Source: JACKAL01 sp964400355
GTDB taxonomy: Bacteria > Bdellovibrionota > Bdellovibrionia > Bdellovibrionales > JAGQZY01
DNA: 64,000 bases
Assembly (NCBI GenBank): GCA_964400355.1
Contig: CAYNTO010000010.1
Coordinates: 1 to 64,000, forward strand
Direction of reading: 5' to 3'
The position numbers and the translations under genes are program-made. Positions 15,330 through 23,474 of this stretch are shown piece by piece. Under the pieces are notes generated by a model. The model was not told the DNA's origin and searched no databases. It saw nothing but the letters and a program-made list of their open reading frames with translations. Numbering within the stretch: position 1 is the first letter of the stretch; each line of letters begins with the position of its first letter.

Positions 15330-16680
15330 GTTTAGCTCCTTTTTTACCCACGTAGAGAACTGGCTTTACTTCAGCAATGGAAATAGCGGGAAAGAGTCGT
15401 AAGTACAGTAAGAACAGAGTGAGGAACATACCAAAACTTCCGAACAGCACAAACGCATCCCAACGCGACCATGCATACATGCCCCAGTTTCCAGGAAGAT
15501 AATCGCGGTGAAGTGAAGTGACGGTGATCACGAAGCGCTCAAACCACATACCGACGTTCACAAAGATAGATACGACAAACATGATCGGGATGCTACGACG
15601 GGCAGCTTTAAACCAGAACACTTGGGGAATAATCACGTTACAGCTCACCATGATCCAGTACGACCACCAGTACGGGCCAAATGCACGGTTTACGAATGCA
15701 TACTTTTCGTAAGTTACACCGGAGTACCAAGCGATAAAGAACTCCGAACCGTAAGCGTAACCCACCATCATACCCGTAGCCATGATGATTTTATTCATGG
15801 CTTCCATGTGATCAATCGTGATGTAGTCTTTGAATTTTGGATACCCAATACGCACCAACGTCAACAACGTCACAACCATCCCGAAACCCGAGAAGATCGC
15901 ACCGGCAACGAAGTACGGAGGAAAGATCGTTGTATGCCATCCAGGAAGCGACGAGACGGCGAAATCGAACGATACGATGGTGTGCACTGATAGAACGAGT
16001 GGCGTGGAAAGACCAGCAAGGAGCATATACACCATTTCGTAGTGGCTCCAATGACGAGCAGTCCCTCTCCAACCTAGGGAAAGAGCACCGTAGATCTTTT
16101 TGCGCCATACATTTTTCGCACGGTCGCGAAGAGTGGCGAAGTCAGGAACCAATCCCACATACCAAAAAACCATGGACACGGTGGCATAGGTGGATACCGC
16201 AAAAACATCCCATAACAATGGAGATCGGAAGTTCACCCACAATGGTCCGCGTTGGTTCGGATAAGGAAAGAGCCAAAAATCGAGCCAAGGACGACCGGTG
16301 TGAATCAGCGGGAAGATTCCCGCCGTCATTACCGCAAACACCGTCATCGCTTCTGCGGACCGCGCCACAGATGTTCTCCACTTTTGTCGGAACAAAAAAA
16401 GAATTGCCGAGATCAGGGTGCCGGCGTGACCGATACCAATCCAAAATACGAACGTCACGATCATCGTTCCCCATCCCACCGGATGGTTCACGCCGAGAAG
16501 ACCCATACCGGTGGTTACGATCATTGCGATGGTGCCCAAATAAAACAACAGTAGGGCTTTGGCGCTAAAGAACATCGCCCACCATTCTTTGGGTGGCATT
16601 GTTTCTACAGGCTCACAAATATCGTCAGAAATATCTTTGTATGTTTTATTCCCTAAGACGAGAGGCTTTCTGTCTATCAT
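15319..16680 (-). CDS. actC: Alternative complex III subunit ActC (NrfD-type quinol-oxidising subunit)
   Basis: A 453-residue polytopic membrane protein with about ten helices. The family's first cytosolic/periplasmic segment contains WWAMFFSAKALLLFYLGTIA, then GVNHPVGWGTMIVTFVFWIG, AGTLISAILFLFRQKWRTS and RGPLWVNFRSPLLWDVFA. It is thought to hold the quinol-binding site in the Act complex and passes electrons to ActB. Its ATG overlaps the actB stop as ATGA (16680-16677), showing translational coupling. Confidence 0.94.
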   Translation of the reverse strand: MIDRKPLVLGNKTYKDISDDICEPVETMPPKEWWAMFFSAKALLLFYLGTIAMIVTTGMGLLGVNHPVGWGTMIVTFVFWIGIGHAGTLISAILFLFRQKWRTSVARSAEAMTVFAVMTAGIFPLIHTGRPWLDFWLFPYPNQRGPLWVNFRSPLLWDVFAVSTYATVSMVFWYVGLVPDFATLRDRAKNVWRKKIYGALSLGWRGTARHWSHYEMVYMLLAGLSTPLVLSVHTIVSFDFAVSSLPGWHTTIFPPYFVAGAIFSGFGMVVTLLTLVRIGYPKFKDYITIDHMEAMNKIIMATGMMVGYAYGSEFFIAWYSGVTYEKYAFVNRAFGPYWWSYWIMVSCNVIIPQVFWFKAARRSIPIMFVVSIFVNVGMWFERFVITVTSLHRDYLPGNWGMYAWSRWDAFVLFGSFGMFLTLFLLYLRLFPAISIAEVKPVLYVGKKGAKHGH

Positions 16681-19600
16681 ACGTGCTCTTCCTTGTTGGA
16701 ATGTCCGTTCGAATTTTCTTCGTGATGATTGTTATTGTCGTGGCCGTGAGCATCGTTCGATACACGGTTGGTGTTGCGAATTTTGGTCAAGTAGCGCACG
16801 CGAGGAGCCGCATTCACTTCCTCGAGCAGAGTGTACTGACGAGATGCTTGGAATGCCTGGCTCACAGCACTGGCTTTATCGTTCAAATCGCCGAACACAA
16901 TGCCCTTAGTTGGACAAACTTCGGCGCATGCTGGAACGATGTCACCATCTTTGAGCGGACGATTTTCATCTTTAGCAACGCCCTTACCTTCTTTAATTCT
17001 TTGCACACAGAACGTACACTTCTCCATCACCCCGCGCGAGCGCACGGTGACGTCTGGATTCAGGGCCATGTGCAATGGTTCACGACGGTGATGACCATCG
17101 TAATAGAACCAATTGAACCGACGAACTTTATACGGGCAGTTGTTCGAGCAATAACGAGTTCCCACACAGCGGTTGTAAACCATGTCGTTTAAACCTTCGT
17201 CGCTGTGAACTGTGGCCACCACCGGGCACACCGTTTCGCACGGAGCGTTTTCGCAGTGCTGGCACAATATAGGTTGGAAGACCGCTTCTGGATTGGCTTC
17301 GTCGCCTTTGTAATAGCGATGGATGCTGATCCAATGCATTTCTCGGCCCTGGAGAACATATTTCTTACCCACTACCGGAATATTGTTTTCGGACTGGCAA
17401 GCAACCACACACGCGGAGCAACCCGTGCATGTATTGAGATCAATCGCCATACCCCATTTGTGTCCATCGTACTTGTGTTCGCCCCACAGGCTGAACACTT
17501 TATGGCGATGAACTGCATCTTTGCCGGCTTTGTAATTTTTAAGTGAATCTTCGACAACGATCTGACGACCTTCCATCGAGTTATGGCCTTGCGTGATCGC
17601 CAGTTCATAGGATCCAGCAATCTTTTTTACTTTTACTGGAATATTGGAGTACTGGATGCGCTCGCCGTTTACTTTTGCCATGGAAAAGGCGTTGATGCCC
17701 ACTCCCCGCGCCAGCTCCAGTTGGCCCATGCGGCCGTAACCGACGGCCATACCCACCACCGCTGGATGTTGTCCAGGATGAATGTACACGGGTGCAGTCA
17801 CTTTGCGGCCATTCAAGTCGATCTCGACCATGGAGCCCATTTTGAGATTTTTTTCAGCGGCATAGGACGGAGCCACAGTGAGATAATTGTCCCACACCAC
17901 TTTGGTGACGGGATCTGGGAGTTCTTGCAACCAAGACACGTTGGCTAAAGTTCCATCACCCATTTGTATCGTTGGATAGAGAACTAATTCCATCGTCTCT
18001 TTGTCTTCGGCGCGAAACGGAGACTTGATGGCGGCGTACGCAGCAGAGCTAAAACCGCGAGCAGCGGCGGAGGCGGCTATCGTGCCACGAAATCCACGCT
18101 GTAAATACTCAAACCATTCTTTCTCGGAACCCAGGGCTTTTGTGACCGCAGCTTTCAAATAATCGTAATACGATTTTTCGCTGGTAACCGGCTTCCCGGC
18201 AGCCGCAGACCATGCGATCAAGCTGTCCTCAAAACTCCGCGTTTCATAAAGCGGACGAATTGTTGGTTGTTGGATGGTTTTTAAGCCCGTAACAAATTCA
18301 AATTCATTCCAGTTTTCCATGGAATGACCACTTGGCGCCACCACATCGCAAAAAATAGCTGTTTCATCGTTCCAGTTGGTCGTCGAGATCAAACCTTTGA
18401 GTTTGCTGACCACTTCATTGAACTTGAGATCGGCCGGAAAAGCGTACATGGGATTGACGTCGTGGACGATGAGAGTTTTCACTTTGCCATCGTTGATATC
18501 GCGAATCAAATCGGACACATCACCCGCAGAACCGATTCTCCAGTGATCGCCACCTTGGGACGTTATGGTTTTGCCGTCGTTTCCAAGTGCCGAGTTGAGA
18601 GCATTCACAGCAACCTGCAAGGCCACTGCGCTTTCCGTTTCGGTGGCAAGGCCACCCGCAATCACAATACTCTTGCCAGCAAACTTCGCCAAATCTTGCG
18701 CCACCATTTTCATGGTGCCAGGAGCAAAACCAAGTTGTTCATCCGTGAGCGATGCTTTGGTCACAGTTTCTGGAACTGCGGAACCTTTAGCGCGCAAAAC
18801 TTCCGCAAGCAACGTTGCGGCAACGCCCACTTGTTGTGAGGCGCGTATCGGAAAAGTGTCGTCCGCATTGAGGCTAGTGAGCATAGGCACTGAGTGGAAA
18901 GCCACGAGCTTGAGCATCTCGCCCTCGGGACTGCGGCCTTTTTCAAAACCGCTTTGGAAACGCACCGGATTGAGGTACGTGCCCAAAAAATCGCCGTCGA
19001 TAGAGAGAACATATTTCGCCGCTTCGAAATTGTAAGCGGGGACCGTTTCAGAACCATAAGAGATCTTCTGGCCCGTGCGCACAGATTCAGTCGTGAGCGG
19101 ATCCCACACGTACTGCTTGCCAGAAAAATTCACAACAAAGTCGTGAACCAATTCTTTGGAAAGCGGCGAAGGATTACTGCCCGAGAGAACAGCCACGCCA
19201 CCTTCTTTGAGCTTTTCCGCAACACGCTTATCCACTTGCTCCCATGTTCCATTCACAGAAACGCTCTTTGAGCGGTTCTTCGGATTTACCGAGTTGATGA
19301 CCGGCTTGCGCAAGCGATCTGGATCGTAGAGACAAAGAATATTGGCACTGGCGCGTGCGCCAATACCACTGTTGAGCGGGCTTGTTTCGTGCCCGGCGAT
19401 GTAGATAGGGCGGCCATCTCGAGTTTTCACCGTGATGTTCAGGCCTTCATTGCCGTCGAACCAGGTGGACGCGTAATAATTCGGTAGATCGGGAATGATC
19501 TCAGCCGGTCGCTTGTTGTAGGGAATAATTTTTTGAATTGGACGACGCACGCACGCTGCCGCTGTAAGGGCGAAGCTGGCACCCATGAGTTTCATGAACT

Positions 19601-19736
19601 GGCGGCGGGCTACCCCGTCATTGCCATCTTCAGATTTTAAAGGAGACGAATGGAACTCGTTCTCCAGGGTCTGAAGATACTCGGCTGTTTGGTATTTCTC
19701 GTCTAAGCTTTTCCAAAATTGTGTTTTGTTTTCCAT
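16677..19736 (-). CDS. actB: Alternative complex III subunit ActB (molybdopterin-oxidoreductase-like plus Fe-S domain)
   Basis: A large fused Tat-exported subunit of 1019 residues. A twin-arginine motif RRQFMKLMGASF (about residue 44) precedes the B1 domain, which resembles molybdopterin oxidoreductases without binding the cofactor in this family (ACVRRPIQKIIPYNKRP, IYIAGHETSPLNSG). The C-terminal ferredoxin part has four cysteine clusters: CTGCSACVVAC, CQHCENAPCETVC, CVGTRYCSNNC and CTFCVQR with PACAEVCPTKG, as for three 4Fe-4S and one 3Fe-4S centre. The frame is open to 19811 inside actA, but the start is set at ATG 19736 (MENKTQFWKS), 7 nt after AAGGA and 10 bp after the actA stop; ATG 19739 is one codon earlier. 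The last ~25 residues are histidine/asparagine-rich. Confidence 0.95.
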   Translation of the reverse strand: MENKTQFWKSLDEKYQTAEYLQTLENEFHSSPLKSEDGNDGVARRQFMKLMGASFALTAAACVRRPIQKIIPYNKRPAEIIPDLPNYYASTWFDGNEGLNITVKTRDGRPIYIAGHETSPLNSGIGARASANILCLYDPDRLRKPVINSVNPKNRSKSVSVNGTWEQVDKRVAEKLKEGGVAVLSGSNPSPLSKELVHDFVVNFSGKQYVWDPLTTESVRTGQKISYGSETVPAYNFEAAKYVLSIDGDFLGTYLNPVRFQSGFEKGRSPEGEMLKLVAFHSVPMLTSLNADDTFPIRASQQVGVAATLLAEVLRAKGSAVPETVTKASLTDEQLGFAPGTMKMVAQDLAKFAGKSIVIAGGLATETESAVALQVAVNALNSALGNDGKTITSQGGDHWRIGSAGDVSDLIRDINDGKVKTLIVHDVNPMYAFPADLKFNEVVSKLKGLISTTNWNDETAIFCDVVAPSGHSMENWNEFEFVTGLKTIQQPTIRPLYETRSFEDSLIAWSAAAGKPVTSEKSYYDYLKAAVTKALGSEKEWFEYLQRGFRGTIAASAAARGFSSAAYAAIKSPFRAEDKETMELVLYPTIQMGDGTLANVSWLQELPDPVTKVVWDNYLTVAPSYAAEKNLKMGSMVEIDLNGRKVTAPVYIHPGQHPAVVGMAVGYGRMGQLELARGVGINAFSMAKVNGERIQYSNIPVKVKKIAGSYELAITQGHNSMEGRQIVVEDSLKNYKAGKDAVHRHKVFSLWGEHKYDGHKWGMAIDLNTCTGCSACVVACQSENNIPVVGKKYVLQGREMHWISIHRYYKGDEANPEAVFQPILCQHCENAPCETVCPVVATVHSDEGLNDMVYNRCVGTRYCSNNCPYKVRRFNWFYYDGHHRREPLHMALNPDVTVRSRGVMEKCTFCVQRIKEGKGVAKDENRPLKDGDIVPACAEVCPTKGIVFGDLNDKASAVSQAFQASRQYTLLEEVNAAPRVRYLTKIRNTNRVSNDAHGHDNNNHHEENSNGHSNKEEHV

Positions 19737-19746
19737 CATCTCATCC

Positions 19747-20298
19747 TTAGTTGTGGCACGTTGAGCAGTTGAGAGGACCTTGCGGTGTAGACGATCTGTG
19801 ACAGTCCACACACCAACCCATGGACAAACTATTAACCTGTTCGACCACGTCCATTTGCTTCACGTCGCCGTGGCACTTTTGGCAGGCCACGTAACGATCC
19901 TCTGGCTGGCTGAATGCGTGAATGTGGCGTTTGTGATTGAACTTCACGTGATCCGGAAGCATGTGCACATTCACCCACTCGATGGTTTCGCCATTAAAAT
20001 ATTTTTCTTGTAGTTTTTTGATCGCCGGCTTGTCTGTCGCTACGAGAGTGTGACAGTTCATACACGTATTGAGCGGTGGCACTGAGGAGGCCTTGGCGTA
20101 CTCCACTTGCGTGTGACAGTACAAACATGGAATTTTGTAATCTGTCGTGTGCTGTTTGTGGGAAAATGGCAACGGCTGTTCCGGCGCATAACCGGTGTTG
20201 TAACCGATATGACCCCATTTACATCCCACCGTTATTGAAAGTAGGGTTATCAAGACGGACCATTTTACTGGCGTCTTGAGCGCGTGTTGAATCGCCAT
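19747..20298 (-). CDS. actA: Alternative complex III subunit ActA (pentahaem cytochrome c)
   Basis: A 183-residue membrane-anchored multihaem cytochrome. Five CxxCH haem sites are present: CLYCH, CMNCH, CQKCH, CVDCH and CSTCH, the last two residues before the stop. The N-terminal hydrophobic stretch VLITLLSITVGC serves as signal/anchor and may be a lipobox. Phrases such as PLPFSHKQHTTDYKIPC and VKFNHKRHIHAF carry distal histidines. The start ATG at 20298 has GGAG 5 nt upstream. It begins the act operon; the 100 bp upstream is A+T-rich and probably holds the promoter. All five haems require the cytochrome c maturation proteins encoded at 21780-24849. Confidence 0.95.
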   Translation of the reverse strand: MAIQHALKTPVKWSVLITLLSITVGCKWGHIGYNTGYAPEQPLPFSHKQHTTDYKIPCLYCHTQVEYAKASSVPPLNTCMNCHTLVATDKPAIKKLQEKYFNGETIEWVNVHMLPDHVKFNHKRHIHAFSQPEDRYVACQKCHGDVKQMDVVEQVNSLSMGWCVDCHRSSTPQGPLNCSTCHN

Positions 20299-20529
20299 CC
20301 GCTCTCCTCTCTGAAGACATCACTTGCCACTACGGCGTTCGCTTTTAAGTTTTATTAATCTTCCATGATTTATCTAAATTATTGAATATTGAAAATAATT
20401 ATTTGAAAACTCATTGAAAATGACACGTTGTCGTAAACGGTGCATCACTTGTTGGAAATCGTCGTTTTTGTGTCGTGGAAAAGTCACTGCTCTTTGTTTG
20501 CGCATCTTATTTTTCCATCATAGTTGGTT

Positions 20530-20635
20530 TTTTTGCCGCGCCAGTGGCTGCGCTCGCGGCGACGTGATCATCCTTGATCCACTCGGCGCATCCCTGCGCC
20601 TCGAGCCGCGAGCGCAGCCACTGGCGCGGCAAAAA
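20530..20635. repeat. Long inverted repeat, 31-bp perfect arms
   Basis: Bases 20530-20560 are the exact reverse complement of 20605-20635. The 44-nt centre itself contains two smaller hairpins (GATCA/TGATC and GGCGCA/TGCGCC), so a transcript would fold into a branched structure. On both strands the T-run is at the 5' end and the A-run at the 3' end, the opposite of an intrinsic terminator. An ORF through it (20414-20716) is not considered a gene. Confidence 0.85.
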
Positions 20636-21421
20636 TGGTATTTTACGTTTGGAAAATATGGTGCTTGTGTCGGCATTGAGAGTGATTCTCAGATGAAAAC
20701 TTTAATCACTGCGTGATCCATTTTCTCCTCTTGGATGGGTTGGGTGGTGCGAGTATTTTCTGGTTTGTTGAGAATGGGTTTCAGTGTCTTTGAATTCGGT
20801 TTTCATTGTGGGGGGTGAATTTTTTTTAGTGAGAACTCGACTTGATTGTTCGCGGGAGTTGGGCTGGTTGAGTTTTGGGCAATTATTATGTTTCGATTTT
20901 AGGTTATTGAGGTAAGTGGTTGGTTTGTTGAAGGATAATGCTTTGCGGTAGTTTTGATCTTGGGTGACCGAAGTCTGCAGTTCGGAGGGGTTTATCGGTT
21001 TTCCTCGTGGGGTTGCCTTGACGATTCTTTTGAAGAGTTCACTCTATATATATGACGACGCAAAAGCGGTTCGTATTTTCGGGTCTGATCTTTGGAAGCT
21101 GCCTTTGGCTTTCGGGGCTCGAGTCTGAGCGAACACTCAAATCGTCACTCTCTTCTCCCCCACTCCTCAAATACAAACTGGCGAAAAACTCGATTTCGCC
21201 GCGCGCTCGTTTGGGCGCATTGCCACTCCCGAAAGGAGCTGTTCCGCCGTTTGACTTCGCCGGCCTCCCCATCGAGCTTTCCAGCTCTAGCGATAACCCG
21301 CTCCTCTCCCCCCATTGGAGCCATTCCCGTCCTTATCGCTCCGCCGGCCACTACCACTGGCGTTCTGGCTTAAGCCCACCGGTTTAGAACCTTTAGAATT
21401 TTGTGATTTTTTTCTGTAGAA
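20636..21421. other. Long intergenic stretch without a convincing gene; strongly G+T-rich part
   Basis: About 20700-21050 is strikingly rich in G and T on the plus strand, with stops in all three plus frames. From 21052 to 21387 there are overlapping ORFs of 60-111 codons on both strands, none with a recognisable start context or family. The region could be a decayed gene, a long untranslated RNA or a spacer; I see no feature that decides. Confidence 0.35.
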
Positions 21422-21531
21422 AAATCTTTGCCGATATTTTTACCAGGAAAGGAATGTGGCAAAGATTTCTAAAGTTCAACCTTTTAACCAGGAAAGGATT
21501 TTAAGAGCGAAGCCAAAGCCTTCGCTCTTTT
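21421..21531 (+). ncRNA. Possible small RNA with repeated AGGA motifs and a terminator
   Basis: AAATCTTTGCC (21422-21432) pairs with GGCAAAGATTT (21458-21468); the 25-nt loop holds ACCAGGAAAGGA (21442-21453). The same 12 bases recur at 21487-21498. Then AAGAGCGAAG (21503-21512) pairs with CTTCGCTCTT (21520-21529) ending in TTTT, an intrinsic terminator in plus orientation although no plus-strand gene precedes it. Loop-borne GGA motifs are what CsrA-type proteins bind in sponge RNAs; that function is speculation. No clear promoter was found. Confidence 0.4.
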
Positions 21532-21550
21532 CATTGGTACCTCGCTTATT

Positions 21551-21775
21551 TTACGATTCTTCGACGATGCGATCGAACTCGTCGCTCACTGCCGCTTCGA
21601 AGCTGGGGTCCATGTCTTTCCAGATTTGCCGTGCCACTTCCCACACCACCTCGTCAGAATCCAATTCGCCGGAATCCATCAGCTCCATGCCGATCTCATT
21701 CATGGCCTCCGCGAACTCTTCAGGAGTGTCCAGGTCTTCAAGCTTTTCTTTGATTGTCTGTTTTACATCAGCCAT
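21551..21775 (-). CDS. Small acidic protein of unknown function
   Basis: A 74-residue, very acidic, all-helical-looking protein (KQTIKEKLEDLDTPEEFAEA, MDSGELDSDEVVWEVARQIW, EFDRIVEES). No signal peptide, cysteine or membrane segment is present, so it should be cytosolic. It begins 4 bp after the ccsA stop and is probably cotranscribed with resB-ccsA. I do not recognise a family. The size, charge and coupling make a real gene likely. Confidence 0.65.
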   Translation of the reverse strand: MADVKQTIKEKLEDLDTPEEFAEAMNEIGMELMDSGELDSDEVVWEVARQIWKDMDPSFEAAVSDEFDRIVEES

Positions 21776-21779
21776 GAGT

Positions 21780-23474
21780 TTACACCGATCCCTTTCGAAG
21801 TTCTTTTTCTTTGCCGAGCATCATCACATAGGCAAAGAACACATATATAAATTGTAGACACACGAAACCCGCAACATATTCAATGCCACCCGCCCCAAAA
21901 CCATAGGAATGGAGACCGGCGCCTAAAACAAAGTTTACCCCATACCAGGCCATCATCACAAGGTTGAACGCGATGATGGAACCTGCGAGCATTCCAAAGT
22001 TTTTCACCAAGCCCGCGAGGCGGCTATGCAGAAGAGCTAGATAACCCAGCAGTGCAATCAATGCCCAAGTTTCTTTTGGATCCCAGCCCCAGAATCTTCC
22101 CCATGAGTAATCTGCCCATACACCACCGAGAATTGTGCCGGCCGCAAGCAACACCACACCCACTTGCATCGCGCGGTACGTGGTATCCACATAATCGCGA
22201 ATGAGCGGCGAATTGACGCTCTCGCCTCGAATCAAGTGAAACAATGCCACATTGCTAATTCCAAGCGCTAAAAAGAAGGCGGCATAGCTCAAAGTAATAG
22301 TCATCACGTGAATAATAAGCCACAAATTACTGCGCAAGACCGGCTCTAGCGGCTGCAACGTTCCGTCGAGTATTAATGGGGCACGATCGGCCACAATCAT
22401 ACACAGGGCTGCGATCATGGCGCCGGCGAGGAGAATGTACTTTTTCTTTTTGATCAAAGAAAACAGCGCCGTGAATACGATCACGCCCCACGCCACCCAT
22501 ACCACCGTCTCATACATATTCGAGACCGGGGGGCGCTCGGTGATGTACACACGGAGAGCAAAACCGTAGGTGTGCAGTGCGAATGCCAATGCGACCGATA
22601 TCCACGATGCAATGTAAAAAACTTTACGCGCAAACAAACCGCCTAAAAACATAAGTATTGCAGCAAGAGTGTAAAACACCCAAGACCACTGAAACGGCGC
22701 GAGCGCATTGTAATGGTACTCAACCTTCATGTCGCTCGCTTTTGGATAAACGGATGCATTGATAGAGGACATCCCCGCAACAAATGCCTCAACGTCTTTT
22801 GTTAAGGCCTGGTCTTTTTCGGCAGAGGCGCCGCCCTCACTTGTAAAGGTAAGAACATAGGAGCGCAGGGCTTTAAAAAATAGATCTTTTTGGACGTCGG
22901 TGCTTTCGGCTAAGACCTGCCAATTGTTTGATTGCGGGTCTGCAGAAGGAACCACGCGAATACCGCCCGATTGCAGTTCATGAAAAATGATAAGTTGTGA
23001 TTCCAGGCGCTGAGCCGCCTGGTCGAAGGGGTTGAGTTTTTCTTTGCCGACGCGTTTGCCATTGAGATCGCCGATCAACACTCCCAAGCGTGGGTTGCGA
23101 TTGAGCTCTCCCGGCTTAAAATACTTTTGATCCTCGGGCAATCCCAGTGCTTTTTTTAAACCCAGGTGATCGACGCGGATAAACGGTATGTTCTCCCACA
23201 TCTCTGGTGCCATGATCATCGTCGCGATCACATGAGCGGCTTTGCGGCTCGTTTTTTTAGACTCTTCGGATTCGTCTTCCCGTTTGAATTTCGCTGAACC
23301 GTGCATCAGCATGAGGGATTCACGTGCATACGTGTCGTAAGGTTTTAAGCGACCGCCATTTTGCACCGGGAGAGTTTCAAAGGTAAATTCGGTAGCGCTA
23401 TGGGCGGTTAGCGAAACCAATGCCGTAACCACAACAACTCCACCGAGCAATAAACTAGACATTGTACGACGCAT
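21780..23474 (-). CDS. ccsA: Cytochrome c maturation protein CcsA/ResC (system II)
   Basis: Haem-handling membrane subunit of system II cytochrome c synthesis. The 564-residue protein has a signal-like N-terminus, a ~230-residue periplasmic insertion, then about eight membrane helices. The WWD haem-binding loop WGRFWGWDPKETWALI is intact, and conserved histidines are present in LHTYGFALRVY, LIIHVMTITLSYAAF and GLHSYGFG. The large N-terminal periplasmic region makes it longer than the ~300-residue CcsA proteins. The start is ATG 23474, 7 nt after GGAGGG; the first in-frame ATG at 23489 lies further inside resB. It overlaps resB by about 20 bp. It serves the c-type cytochromes of the act operon next door. 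Confidence 0.92.
   Translation of the reverse strand: MRRTMSSLLLGGVVVVTALVSLTAHSATEFTFETLPVQNGGRLKPYDTYARESLMLMHGSAKFKREDESEESKKTSRKAAHVIATMIMAPEMWENIPFIRVDHLGLKKALGLPEDQKYFKPGELNRNPRLGVLIGDLNGKRVGKEKLNPFDQAAQRLESQLIIFHELQSGGIRVVPSADPQSNNWQVLAESTDVQKDLFFKALRSYVLTFTSEGGASAEKDQALTKDVEAFVAGMSSINASVYPKASDMKVEYHYNALAPFQWSWVFYTLAAILMFLGGLFARKVFYIASWISVALAFALHTYGFALRVYITERPPVSNMYETVVWVAWGVIVFTALFSLIKKKKYILLAGAMIAALCMIVADRAPLILDGTLQPLEPVLRSNLWLIIHVMTITLSYAAFFLALGISNVALFHLIRGESVNSPLIRDYVDTTYRAMQVGVVLLAAGTILGGVWADYSWGRFWGWDPKETWALIALLGYLALLHSRLAGLVKNFGMLAGSIIAFNLVMMAWYGVNFVLGAGLHSYGFGAGGIEYVAGFVCLQFIYVFFAYVMMLGKEKELRKGSV

Noticed and set aside
15837..16568. 243-codon plus-strand ORF opposite actC
   Set aside because: Arginine/serine-rich shadow frame of a membrane protein gene.
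20414..20716. 100-codon ORF on the plus strand
   Set aside because: Most of it is the inverted repeat 20530-20635; no start context and no recognisable protein.
21052..21387. 111-codon plus-strand ORF and overlapping ORFs on both strands
   Set aside because: No Shine-Dalgarno sequence, no family resemblance; proline/serine-rich composition differs from neighbours and several frames are open simultaneously.
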